From Verrucomicrobiota bacterium (GTDB taxonomy: Bacteria; Verrucomicrobiota; Verrucomicrobiia; Limisphaerales; AV2): a DNA stretch of 14,573 nucleotides. Shown here in pieces: positions 6,854-14,258 of this stretch (position 1 is its first letter; the number at the start of each line of letters is the position of its first letter). Both the position numbers and the translations under genes were made by a program. The DNA lies in NCBI GenBank assembly GCA_003219675.1, contig QHPW01000123.1, positions 1-14,573 of the forward strand, written 5' to 3'. The notes under the pieces were generated by a model. That model was not told the origin of the DNA, did not search any database, and saw only the letters and a program-made list of their open reading frames with translations.

Positions 6854-7273
6854 ATGGCCCTGAACAAAGTTTCTACATCCCTGCATTTTGTTAAGCGACC
6901 GCAAAGCAGCGGTCTGGATTCCTCCGAAACCTATTGGGTCCCCAACACCGACGTCTATGCGACTGATGGCGGTCTGGTGATCAAGGTCGAGCTGGCCGGC
7001 ATGCGCAAGGAGGATTTGGAGCTTGCGGTCGAGGGGAACCGGTTGAAGATCAGCGGCCATCGCCCTGATGGTTGTCGTGCTCCCAAATGCACTTTTCTGG
7101 TCATGGAGATCAATTACGGCGCATTTGAAAGCATCATCGAAGTGCCGTCCGGTTATGATTTAAGCCAGGCCAAAGCCGCGTATCAAAACGGGTTTTTGCG
7201 CGTTGACGTGCCCGAACAAACCAAGCCTTCCCAAAAGCCGATTTCAGTTTCCATCCATTCCGGAGAGAGTTAA
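6854..7273 (+). CDS. Small heat shock protein, Hsp20/alpha-crystallin family
   Basis: ATP-independent holdase that keeps unfolding proteins soluble for DnaK or proteases. The 139-residue length is typical. The alpha-crystallin domain spans about residues 27-118, with the recognisable YWVPNTDVYATDGGLVIKVE, ELAGMRKEDLEL and the late YQNGFLRVDVP (A-x-x-x-nGvL type) motif. ISVSI near the C-terminus (in KPISVSI) can serve as the I-x-I tail that docks on neighbouring subunits. The first 26 residues form a short variable arm. The start ATG is close to an extended -10 promoter and has no obvious ribosome site. lon follows after 54 bases on the same strand, so the two are probably co-transcribed. The gene appears intact. 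Confidence 0.93.
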   Translation: MALNKVSTSLHFVKRPQSSGLDSSETYWVPNTDVYATDGGLVIKVELAGMRKEDLELAVEGNRLKISGHRPDGCRAPKCTFLVMEINYGAFESIIEVPSGYDLSQAKAAYQNGFLRVDVPEQTKPSQKPISVSIHSGES

Positions 7274-7327
7274 AATTCCTGAACTTTTTGGCCGGCTCCG
7301 ACATCTAACCATGAGAGCGGCTATAAA

Positions 7328-8113
7328 ATGACCTCACCGGATACTGAATTCATCAGCATTCTTGGCGCGCCCAGCGGCACGGACACCGTCATCGCGCGCT
7401 CCGGCGGCAAGTCGCTGCCGGAGGTTTTGCCCATCCTCGGCCTGTCTGACATCGTGATTTTTCCCGGAATGGTGGCGCCTTTGCTGGTGGAGTCGGCGGC
7501 GAGCATTCGTCTGATTGACGATGTGGTGGCTGGCGACCGTTTCATCGGTCTGGTGCTGCAGAAGAAGCCGGAGGTGGAGAATCCCACGCCCGTCGATTTG
7601 TGGAACCACGGTTGCGCGGTGCGGGTTCTGAAAATGTCGAAGTTCCCGGACAACACCGTGCGGGTGCTGGTTGAAGGCTTGCGTCGTTTTCGGATCGGCC
7701 ACTACGAATCGCACGAGCCTTATCTGCGCGCCAAGATCGAAGTGATCCGGGACGTCGTCGAACAATCGCTTGAACTGACTGCGATGACCCGCAACGCGCA
7801 GCGACAATTCCAGGAAATCATCGATCTCTCGCCCGCGATGTCCGACGAAGTCAAAGTCGCGGCGCTGAACACGGAGCATCCGGGCTCTGGAAGAACGGCA
7901 GCAGTTGCTCGAAACCCACCTGGTCAAAGAGCGGCTGACCCGGCTTCTGCCGCTGTTGAGCCGCGAGCTCGAGGTGCTGACGCTGGGCTCGAAAATCCAG
8001 AAGGAAGTCGCGTCGTCGATGAGCAAGAGCCAGCGCGACTTCTTTCTGCGCGAACAAATTCGCGCGATTCAGCGCGAACTTGGGGAGTCGGATCCGGCGA
8101 CCAGCGAGATTAA
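7328..8113 (+). CDS. lon: Lon protease, N-terminal part (before the frameshift)
   Basis: Encodes the Lon substrate-binding N-domain: LPILGLSDIVIFPGMVAPLL, then VRVLVEGLRRFRIG and AALNTEHPG. Lon homology in this frame stops at about 7885; the remaining codons to 8113 (proline- and alanine-rich) are out-of-frame read-through. After NTEHPG the family normally continues with about 12-13 residues (KLADLIAANL-type) before LEERQQLLE. Those residues are absent in all frames, and LEERQQLLE resumes one frame over at 7887. The gene thus lacks roughly 37-40 bases. The ATG at 7328 overlaps the stop of a chance 6-codon ORF (7311-7331). It lies 54 bases after hsp20. Confidence 0.82.
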   Translation: MTSPDTEFISILGAPSGTDTVIARSGGKSLPEVLPILGLSDIVIFPGMVAPLLVESAASIRLIDDVVAGDRFIGLVLQKKPEVENPTPVDLWNHGCAVRVLKMSKFPDNTVRVLVEGLRRFRIGHYESHEPYLRAKIEVIRDVVEQSLELTAMTRNAQRQFQEIIDLSPAMSDEVKVAALNTEHPGSGRTAAVARNPPGQRAADPASAAVEPRARGADAGLENPEGSRVVDEQEPARLLSARTNSRDSARTWGVGSGDQRD

Positions 8114-9689
8114 CTCACTCCGCGAACAGATCGAGAACAACCAGCTCCGCGAGGAGGCGAAAAAAATCGCGCTGAAGGAGCTGGAACGGTTGCAGCAAAT
8201 TCCGCCTACGACACCCGAATACACCGTCTCACGCAACTATCTGGATTGGATCGTCAATCTGCCCTGGTCGAAATCGACCGAGGACAAAATTGACCTTGCC
8301 GCCGCCGCCCGCATTCTGGACGAGCAACACTACGGCCTGACCAGGGTGAAGGACCGGCTGCTTGAATTTCTGGCGGTCATAAAGCTGAAGAACAAATTGA
8401 AGGGGCCGATCCTTTGTCTGGTCGGTCCGCCGGGCGTGGGAAAAACCTCCCTGGGCCGGAGTGTGGCTGACGCATTGGGGCGCAAGTTCGCGCGCATTGC
8501 GCTCGGCGGCATGCGAGACGACGCCGAGATACGCGGGCATCGCCGCACTTATGTCGGCGCGCTGCCGGGACGCATCATCCAAAGTTTGCGACGCGTGGAG
8601 AGCAACAATCCCGTCATTTTGCTCGACGAAATTGACAAGGTCGGCTCGGACTTTCGCGGCGACCCTGCGGCAGCGTTGCTCGAAGTCCTCGATCCGCAAC
8701 AGAACTACACGTTCACAGACAACTATCTTGACATGCCCTTTGATTTGTCGCCCGTGCTGTTCGTGACCACAGCCAATTGGCTTGACCCGATTCATCCCGC
8801 GTTGCGTGACCGGCTCGAAGTGATTGAGCTGCCCAGCTACACGGCGACGGAAAAGTTGCAAATCGCCAGACGATATCTGGTGCCCCGCCAGTTGGAAGAG
8901 CACGGATTGAAGGCCAAGCTGGTCAAATTGCCCGACGCAACTCTGAAGCGCCTGATCCAGGATCACACGCGCGAAGCCGGCGTGCGTCAGTTGGAACGCG
9001 AGATCGCCGCGTTGACGCGCAAGGCGGCGCGCAAGATCGTCAGCCGCCACGGGTTGCTCCGGCCGCTGACCATCGGCCCGGGTGAACTGGCGGATTATCT
9101 CGGCCCTGCGAAATTTGAAACCGAGATGGCTGAAGCGATCACCGAGTCGGGCGTCGCCGTCGGACTGGCCTGGACACCCGTGGGCGGCGACATCCTGTTT
9201 ATTGAGGCGACCCGCATGGCCGGCACAGGCAAGCTGCTGTTGACCGGTTCACTGGGTGAGGTGATGAAGGAGAGCGCCCAGACGGCGCTGACCTATTTGC
9301 GCAGCCAATCCAGGGCGCTGAAACTGGACTTCAATGAGTTCGAAAAACAGGACATTCACATCCATGTGCCCGCCGGCGCGACGCCCAAGGACGGCCCGAG
9401 CGCCGGCGTGACGATCGTGGCAGCGCTGGCGTCGTTGCTCTCGCAGAGGCGGGTCCGTTCCGATGTCGCGATGACGGGAGAAATCAGTTTGCGCGGTCGC
9501 GTGTTGCCGGTCGGCGGCATAAAAGAGAAAGTGCTTGCCGCCAGCCGGGCCGGGATCAGGCATGTCCTCCTGCCGGATCAGAATCGGAAGGACTGGGTGG
9601 ACGTTCCGGCGGAGGTCCGCCACAAGGTCAAGGCCCACTTTGTCCGCCAGATCTCCGAGATTTTGCCGCTGGCCTTGCGCTCAAAATGA
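7905..9689 (+). CDS. lon: Lon protease, AAA+ and proteolytic part (after the frameshift)
   Basis: ATP-dependent cytosolic serine protease for damaged and regulatory proteins. Homology in this frame starts at about 7884 (ALEERQQLLETHLVKERL); the first listed start is TTG 7905 and an ATG lies at 8019. It holds the coiled helical linker (SKSQRDFFLREQIRAIQREL), Walker A GPPGVGKTS (about 8424-8450), Walker B LLDEIDKVG and the Lon protease domain. The catalytic serine is in DGPSAGV (codon 9399-9401) and the catalytic lysine in GGIKEKV (codon 9522-9524). Both halves plus the missing residues make about 800 residues, the usual bacterial Lon length. If the frameshift is real, this piece keeps ATPase and protease but loses the N-domain. 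The stop overlaps the next gene's ATG (ATGA). Confidence 0.92.
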   Translation: MLETHLVKERLTRLLPLLSRELEVLTLGSKIQKEVASSMSKSQRDFFLREQIRAIQRELGESDPATSEINSLREQIENNQLREEAKKIALKELERLQQIPPTTPEYTVSRNYLDWIVNLPWSKSTEDKIDLAAAARILDEQHYGLTRVKDRLLEFLAVIKLKNKLKGPILCLVGPPGVGKTSLGRSVADALGRKFARIALGGMRDDAEIRGHRRTYVGALPGRIIQSLRRVESNNPVILLDEIDKVGSDFRGDPAAALLEVLDPQQNYTFTDNYLDMPFDLSPVLFVTTANWLDPIHPALRDRLEVIELPSYTATEKLQIARRYLVPRQLEEHGLKAKLVKLPDATLKRLIQDHTREAGVRQLEREIAALTRKAARKIVSRHGLLRPLTIGPGELADYLGPAKFETEMAEAITESGVAVGLAWTPVGGDILFIEATRMAGTGKLLLTGSLGEVMKESAQTALTYLRSQSRALKLDFNEFEKQDIHIHVPAGATPKDGPSAGVTIVAALASLLSQRRVRSDVAMTGEISLRGRVLPVGGIKEKVLAASRAGIRHVLLPDQNRKDWVDVPAEVRHKVKAHFVRQISEILPLALRSK

Positions 9690-10459
9690 CGTTCCGTCGA
9701 ACAGCTTTCTTCTCGAGTCTGGCGCTTTTGGGAGTTTGTTTGGCGCGCGGGGCAACTAAACCGAGTCCAGGCTCCATCGCCGAAGGCCAGGCCCTGGCGG
9801 CGGAGTTGCGTTCGATGAAGCCGGAGCAGGACCTGGAGGTCCAAGGTGTCATCAAGGTTCGCGGCGCGGACGGCCGGCGCACCAGAGTTCCGTTCCGCTA
9901 TCAGATCATCGTCGGCGACGAGACCTGGCAGAGCATCTACGAGACGCTGCCGGATGGGAATCGCGTCGAGAAATTGATTGTTCTGCAAGCCGGGAACGAG
10001 CCTAACCGCTATCTGCTGGCTCGATCGATTGGCACAACCGTTTCATCCTCCGAACCACGCGTGCTGAGGGGCGACCAGGCAATGATCCCGTTCGCGCATT
10101 CGGATTTTTGGCTGGCTGACCTCGGCCTGGAATTTCTGCATTGGCCCGAACAACGCATCGTTGAAGAGGCGAAAATCCGGATGCGCAAGGGTCGTCCTTG
10201 CAAGGTGCTCGAAAGCGTGAACCCGCGCCGCGGCGCCGCCGGATACACGCGCGTGCGCTCCTGGATTGACGCAAAAACAGGCAAGCCGATTCTGGCGGAA
10301 GCTTACGGACCGGACAACAAACTGCTCAAAGAATTCGAAGTCGGCAGTGTGGCCAAGGTACATGGAAAGTGGGAGCTGAAGAACATGGAGATGCGCGACG
10401 CCAAAACGGATTCGCAAACCGTTCTCGAATTCCAGTACGAACAGAACGCGACTGAATAG
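9686..10459 (+). CDS. LolA-like secreted protein (outer membrane lipoprotein-sorting family)
   Basis: A 257-residue protein with an N-terminal Sec-type signal peptide (MTFRRTAFFSSLALLGVCLA, cleavage probably near ARGA). A cysteine sits in the hydrophobic end, but the residue before it (V) is not a good lipobox. The mature part is beta-rich, with VQGVIKVRGADGRRTRVPFR, WQSIYETLPDG, a middle FWLADLGLEFLHW and a late RVRSWIDAKTGKPI. This pattern is common to proteins annotated as outer membrane lipoprotein-sorting (LolA/LolB-like fold). Periplasmic location and lipid or lipoprotein handling are inferences. Its ATG overlaps the lon stop by 4 bases, implying translational coupling, so envelope upkeep may be tied to protein quality control in this operon. 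Confidence 0.7.
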   Translation: MTFRRTAFFSSLALLGVCLARGATKPSPGSIAEGQALAAELRSMKPEQDLEVQGVIKVRGADGRRTRVPFRYQIIVGDETWQSIYETLPDGNRVEKLIVLQAGNEPNRYLLARSIGTTVSSSEPRVLRGDQAMIPFAHSDFWLADLGLEFLHWPEQRIVEEAKIRMRKGRPCKVLESVNPRRGAAGYTRVRSWIDAKTGKPILAEAYGPDNKLLKEFEVGSVAKVHGKWELKNMEMRDAKTDSQTVLEFQYEQNATE

Positions 10460-10522
10460 GGCACGATTGGGAGTAATACAAGAGCAGGCTTGAGACCGGG
10501 GCATACCTCCTCGCTTCCCGGC

Positions 10523-10550
10523 GTGACTTTTTGGCCAAATTCCTGTCTAA
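10523..10550 (+). promoter_or_regulatory. Candidate ECF-type promoter of the sigma-factor gene
   Basis: GTGACTT (10523-10529), 16 bases, then TCTAA (10546-10550) resembles the GGAACTT-N16-TCTRA layout recognised by many ECF sigma factors. It would suggest autoregulation of the gene that follows. The expected transcription start, about 7 bases after the -10, coincides with the ATG at 10557, so that start would be leaderless; alternatively translation begins at ATG 10575. Just upstream, CCGGG...CCCGG forms a weak 5-base stem. The match is imperfect and could be chance. Confidence 0.28.
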
Positions 10551-10556
10551 TGGGCG

Positions 10557-11207
10557 ATGGCATCATCTATTTCAATGGCGAAGCCTGTAGAAGCTGGATC
10601 CGCATTTGCCTTTGACGAGGCTCGCCCAAAAGCCGTCCCGGATTCAACGACCCGGCCTGCCGGCGACGGACCTCCATCCATCGGCGACCAGCCGAACTGG
10701 CAGTCACTGGGGTTCGGCGCGATTTACGAGGAGCACTCACGCCAGATTTTCTACCTCGCGCTCCGCTTCCTGGGCGACCCGACCCAGGCCGAAGACGCGA
10801 CCCACGACGTGTTCCTGAAGGCCTATCGCAAGCTCGGTGAATTCCGCGGCGACTCGGCGATGCGGACCTGGCTTTACCGCATCACCATCAACCACTGCAA
10901 AAATCTTCTCCAGACCTGGCACCAGCGGCACATGGTGAACAACGCCGACGACAGCCTTTGGGAAACGGCCGTGGCCAGCTCGGAGAGTCCGTTGCGCGTG
11001 CTTGAAATCAAGGAACTCGGTCAACGCATTCAGAAGACCCTTGATGTGTTGCCGGAGGAATATCGGCTCTTGTTGCTTCTCGTGGCGGACCAACAAATGA
11101 GTTACGAGGAGATTGCGACGTTGACCGAGCAAAGCGCCGATGCCGTTCGTGGCAAACTGCACCGGGCGCGCAAAGCTTTCGTCGCGCAGTTCCAGAAATT
11201 CACCTGA
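10557..11207 (+). CDS. RNA polymerase sigma factor, sigma-70 family, ECF type
   Basis: Two-domain sigma factor directing RNA polymerase to a specific regulon. Region 2 covers about residues 53-122 (IYEEHSRQIFYLALRFLGDP, AEDATHDVFLKAYRKL, then the -10 recognition helix FRGDSAMRTWLYRITINHCK). Region 4 covers about 152-213, with LPEEYRLLLLLV and the helix-turn-helix MSYEEIATLTEQSADAVRGK before LHRARKAF. Region 3 is absent, as in ECF factors. The first 50 residues are a low-complexity extension not seen in minimal ECFs; an ATG at 10575 would shorten it by only 6 residues. The next gene starts 4 bases after the stop, so the two are co-translated. The regulon is unknown; the adjoining envelope and protease genes suggest a stress role, an inference. 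Confidence 0.9.
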   Translation: MASSISMAKPVEAGSAFAFDEARPKAVPDSTTRPAGDGPPSIGDQPNWQSLGFGAIYEEHSRQIFYLALRFLGDPTQAEDATHDVFLKAYRKLGEFRGDSAMRTWLYRITINHCKNLLQTWHQRHMVNNADDSLWETAVASSESPLRVLEIKELGQRIQKTLDVLPEEYRLLLLLVADQQMSYEEIATLTEQSADAVRGKLHRARKAFVAQFQKFT

Positions 11208-11211
11208 ACCT

Positions 11212-11439
11212 ATGGACCCGAAAACCGCGAAATTACAGCAACAACAAAAGGAGGAGACTGTCGAGCAGACAGGCCAGCACCAGGCCGCGCGCGAATTTGC
11301 CTCCGTCGAAGAGATGCTTCGGGAAGATGCCGCGCAAACCGAAGTGCCGCCTGCGCTCGCCCGTCGCGTGGCCGATTCGATTGCCCGGGAGCCAAAACCG
11401 CCGCGGTCCTGGTGGCAACGTTGGTTCGCGCGCCGTTAA
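11212..11439 (+). CDS. 75-residue partner of the sigma factor, unassigned
   Basis: Starts 4 bases after the sigma-factor stop (TGA-ACCT-ATG), so translational coupling is likely. The 75-residue product is Gln/Glu-rich at the start (KLQQQQKEETVEQ), has a predicted helical middle (EFASVEEMLREDAA, then PPALARRVADSIARE) and a basic aromatic tail (PRSWWQRWFARR). There is no transmembrane segment and no zinc-binding HxxxCxxC motif, so it is not a classical ZAS anti-sigma factor. Position alone suggests a regulator of the sigma factor; the amphipathic tail might touch the membrane. I recognise no family. Confidence 0.65.
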   Translation: MDPKTAKLQQQQKEETVEQTGQHQAAREFASVEEMLREDAAQTEVPPALARRVADSIAREPKPPRSWWQRWFARR

Positions 11440-11446
11440 CCAATCC

Positions 11447-12268
11447 ATGATTTGCGCCGAAGACGTCGTAACCAGACCTGTCCGGCTCGGAAGGTCAGAG
11501 ATGGCTCGTTCGCGGGTTGAGGCCGCGCGCGCCGCGCTGGCCGAGTGCCATTTGTGTGCCCATCACTGCGGCGTGAACCGGCTCGCCGGCGAACGCGGGC
11601 TTTGCCATGCCGGCGTCGAGACTCGCGTATTTATGGCGCAAGTCGAAGTTTCGGACGAACTCGAACTGATTCCCACGTTCGCCATCGCGTTGAGTGGTTG
11701 CGACCTGCGGTGCAGCTTCTGCATCACCGGCGCCGAAAGTTGGAATCCGCAAGCCGGTGAACCGCTCGATGCGGTTGCGCTTGCGGCAAAAGCGCAGGCC
11801 GCGCTGGACGAGGGCGCGAGGACCGTCATGATTTTGGGTGGCGAACCGACGGTTCACCTTCCGTCAGTGCTGGAAATTGTCGCCGAATTGCCGGACAACG
11901 CCAAACTGGTCTGGAAAACCAACGCGCACGGTTCGGCTCAAGCCCGCGAATTGCTCGACGGTTTGTTCGATGTCTGGCTGGCGGATTACAAGTTCGGCAA
12001 CGACGCCTGTGCGCTACGATTGGCGCGGGAGCACAGCGAACTCATCGTGCGGCACCTGGTCATGCCGGATCATGTCGATTGTTGTTGGGCGCAAGTGGCC
12101 CGGTGGCTCGACGAAAATCTGCCTGGCATAAAGGTGAATCTGCGGAGCGGTTTCTGGCCGGGCTGGCGTTCGGCGCGGCATGGTGAATTGCGGCGGACGG
12201 TCGCGATCGCGGAAAGCGAAAGCGCGGGGCGCATCGCGCGCGAATGCCGTCTCAATCTCGTGCGATGA
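11447..12268 (+). CDS. Radical SAM protein, PflX-like (glycyl-radical-activating-enzyme-like)
   Basis: A 273-residue radical SAM protein. The [4Fe-4S] cluster motif CxxxCxxC is CDLRCSFC (Cys85, 89, 92), and LGGEPTVHL is the SAM-contacting GGEP element. The N-terminus has a second cysteine set, C34-x2-C-x3-C-x11-C (CHLCAHHCGVNRLAGERGLC), as in PflX-type (COG1313) proteins. Late landmarks are LADYKFGNDACA, LIVRHLVMPDHVDCC and VNLRSGFWPGW. The distance between the YKFGND and RHLVMP landmarks is only about 17 residues, where I would expect about 40, so a segment near nucleotide 12025 may be missing without frame loss. Start: ATG 11447 lies 7 bases after the previous stop but has no ribosome site; ATG 11501 has GGAAGG six bases upstream. 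Substrate unknown. Confidence 0.82.
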   Translation: MICAEDVVTRPVRLGRSEMARSRVEAARAALAECHLCAHHCGVNRLAGERGLCHAGVETRVFMAQVEVSDELELIPTFAIALSGCDLRCSFCITGAESWNPQAGEPLDAVALAAKAQAALDEGARTVMILGGEPTVHLPSVLEIVAELPDNAKLVWKTNAHGSAQARELLDGLFDVWLADYKFGNDACALRLAREHSELIVRHLVMPDHVDCCWAQVARWLDENLPGIKVNLRSGFWPGWRSARHGELRRTVAIAESESAGRIARECRLNLVR

Positions 12269-12335
12269 ACAAGGTCAAAGCCATAGCTGCGGGGTCTGGC
12301 TCAAACACTCATCTCGGCCGCGGGCACAGGATGAC

Positions 12336-12539
12336 ATGAACACAACCCCGTTGCCAAAATCGCCTCTGATCACCGAGGTGTTGCTTCTGCCCGATGGGAG
12401 GATTCTGGTCCACAATTTGACTCCTTTGTTCGCCGCGCTGTTGAGCGACCTGAATCCTGCCGACGAACAAATCCAGCCTCGAGCAGCTCGGATCGCGGGC
12501 GGTCAAAACGAAGCCCGGAAGACGGACACAACAAAATGA
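12336..12539 (+). CDS. 67-residue protein overlapping the Ycf46-like AAA gene, unassigned
   Basis: ATG 12336 has AGGA five bases upstream (12328-12331), and the stop overlaps the next ATG (ATGA, 12536-12539), so translation is coupled to the AAA ATPase. The middle reads LITEVLLLPDGRILVHNLTP and FAALLSDLNP; the tail (about residues 48-67) is polar and basic. There is no signal peptide or membrane segment. The compact hydrophobic core suggests a small folded partner or adaptor of the ATPase. This is inferred from gene order only; I recall similar short genes beside such ATPases but cannot name a family. Confidence 0.65.
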   Translation: MNTTPLPKSPLITEVLLLPDGRILVHNLTPLFAALLSDLNPADEQIQPRAARIAGGQNEARKTDTTK

Positions 12540-14089
12540 ATTTCGACCAGGAACTGGAAACGCTCATTCGCGCCCGTTACCCGATCCTCTATGTCGTCTC
12601 CGCTGAGGAGTCGCGGGTGCAGCAATTAGTCGTTGGAATCGCGCAGCGGCGGCAGAAGAAGGTTTTTGAATGGAGTTTCAGCACCGGCATCGTGCCTGCC
12701 GGCACCTCCATCCAATCGCAAAAACACCGCAACGCTCCGACGAAAGACCCGCTGGTCGCCCTGGATCAGGTCATTGATCAGGTGGACCCTGCGATTTTCG
12801 TGTTCAAGGATTTTCATCCGTTTCTGACGAAGAACAACTTCGCCGTGATCCGCAAGCTCAAGGAAATCGCGCTGCAACTCAAAAACAGCTTCAAGACCAT
12901 CGTTCTGGTTTCACCCGTTCTGGAAATCCCCGCCGAACTGGAAAAAGAAATCACGATGCTCAATTTCCCGCTCCCGACGCGCGAGGACCTGTCGGCGTTG
13001 CTCGACAAAATTGTCGAGGACGTGAAGCAGTTCAAACAGGTGAAGATCGACCTCGATGAGGCGGGTCGCGAGCGGCTCTTGCAGGCTGCGCTGGGCCTGA
13101 CGCTCGGCGAAGCGGAAAACGTGTTCGCGAAAATCATTGTGAAGGACGAGCGCTTGAGCGGCGACGACGTCAACGAGGTCTTTGCCGAGAAGCAGCAGAT
13201 TATCCGCAAGAGCGGGTTGCTCGAATACTACGCGACCAACGAGACGTTTTCCAGCGTTGGCGGACTGGCGGTGCTGAAGGATTGGCTCCAGAAGCGGGCG
13301 GTGGCGTTCACCGACGAGGCGCGCGCGTTCGGCCTGCCCGCGCCGAAGGGCATTTTGATGCTCGGTGTGCAAGGCTGTGGAAAGAGCTTGAGCGCGAAAG
13401 CCGTCTCGTGTCTCTGGCAACTGCCGCTGCTGCGGTTCGACATGGGCCGGATGTTCGGCAGTCTGGTCGGTTCCTCGGAGGAAAATGTGCGCCGGGCCAT
13501 CGCGGTCGCCGAGTCGGTAGCTCCGGCGATCCTGTGGGTGGACGAAATTGACAAGGCTTTTGCGGGTTCGCAAGGATCAGGCGCGACCGATGGCGGAACG
13601 ACCGCGCGGGTCTTTGGAACTTTCCTGACCTGGCTTTCGGAAAAGACCGCCCCGGTATTCGTCGTCGCCACGGCCAATGATATTTCGCAGTTGCCGCCTG
13701 AACTGATGCGCAAAGGCCGGCTCGACGAGATCTTCTTTGTCGATTTGCCCTCGAACGAGGAGCGCACCGAGATCTTCCGCATTCATTTGGCAAAGCGCGA
13801 TCGCGACCCGCAACTGTTCGACGTGGAGACGCTTGCGAAGCGCGGCGAGAACTTCAGCGGCGCTGAAATCGAACAGGCCGTCATCAGCGCGCTCTACGAC
13901 GCGTTTTACGCCAAGGTCGAACTGACCACCGAGCACATCCTGGAGGCGTTGCGACAGACCGTGCCGCTGGCGAAGACGATGGACGAGCAAATCAATCGAT
14001 TGCGCAGTTGGGCCGAAGGACGGGCGCGAAATGCCAGCGTCGCCCGCGCGGCCGGCGCGGAAAGCCAGCTTCGGCGAATGGAATTTTGA
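12536..14089 (+). CDS. Ycf46-like AAA family ATPase
   Basis: A 517-residue cytosolic AAA ATPase. Residues 1-225 form an N-terminal, degenerate AAA-like region (ELETLIRARYPILYVVSAEE, then AIFVFKDFHPFL) lacking a P-loop, as in the cyanobacterial/plastid Ycf46 family. The active module follows: Walker A GVQGCGKS (277-284), the pore-type FDMGRMFGSLVG, Walker B ILWVDEIDK (332-340), sensor-1 VATAND (387-392) and the arginine region RKGRLDE. The C-terminal lid has NFSGAEIEQAVISALYDAF. Classical FtsH- or Cdc48-type extra domains are absent. Cyanobacterial Ycf46 has been linked to inorganic-carbon use; nothing here implies that role. It overlaps the 67-residue gene by 4 bases, and another unassigned gene follows after 169 bases. 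The gene appears intact. Confidence 0.88.
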   Translation: MNFDQELETLIRARYPILYVVSAEESRVQQLVVGIAQRRQKKVFEWSFSTGIVPAGTSIQSQKHRNAPTKDPLVALDQVIDQVDPAIFVFKDFHPFLTKNNFAVIRKLKEIALQLKNSFKTIVLVSPVLEIPAELEKEITMLNFPLPTREDLSALLDKIVEDVKQFKQVKIDLDEAGRERLLQAALGLTLGEAENVFAKIIVKDERLSGDDVNEVFAEKQQIIRKSGLLEYYATNETFSSVGGLAVLKDWLQKRAVAFTDEARAFGLPAPKGILMLGVQGCGKSLSAKAVSCLWQLPLLRFDMGRMFGSLVGSSEENVRRAIAVAESVAPAILWVDEIDKAFAGSQGSGATDGGTTARVFGTFLTWLSEKTAPVFVVATANDISQLPPELMRKGRLDEIFFVDLPSNEERTEIFRIHLAKRDRDPQLFDVETLAKRGENFSGAEIEQAVISALYDAFYAKVELTTEHILEALRQTVPLAKTMDEQINRLRSWAEGRARNASVARAAGAESQLRRMEF

Positions 14090-14198
14090 TCCGCCCGCGG
14101 AAGCGGAAAGACCGAGGGTTGCTGCCTTGCTTCTTCGGCTCGTTTTTCCTTCGAGTCGAATCTCAAAAATTTCCCGCCTTTCCGCGTGAGGGGGAATG

Positions 14199-14234
14199 GA
14201 CCGTCCGGTCTAATCCGTTGAATTGACCGTTCGG
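14199..14234. repeat. Two GACCGTYCGG direct repeats before the last gene
   Basis: GACCGTCCGG (14199-14208) and GACCGTTCGG (14225-14234) match at 9 of 10 bases, 26 bases apart start to start, within the 169-base gap before ATG 14259. The first copy also forms the short dyad GACCG-TC-CGGTC. They could be an operator pair for the downstream gene, but chance is not excluded. Confidence 0.25.
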
Positions 14235-14258
14235 AGTTGGGCGACGGGCAAAGAGTTT

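Noticed and set aside
7311..7331. Six-codon leader ORF overlapping the lon start
   Set aside because: No ribosome site and no attenuation-type codon run; likely chance. The same holds for the five-codon ORF at 2359 overlapping the reductase start.
10497..10519. Intrinsic terminator after the LolA-like gene
   Set aside because: Only a 5-base stem with a long loop, and the T-run is displaced by several bases.
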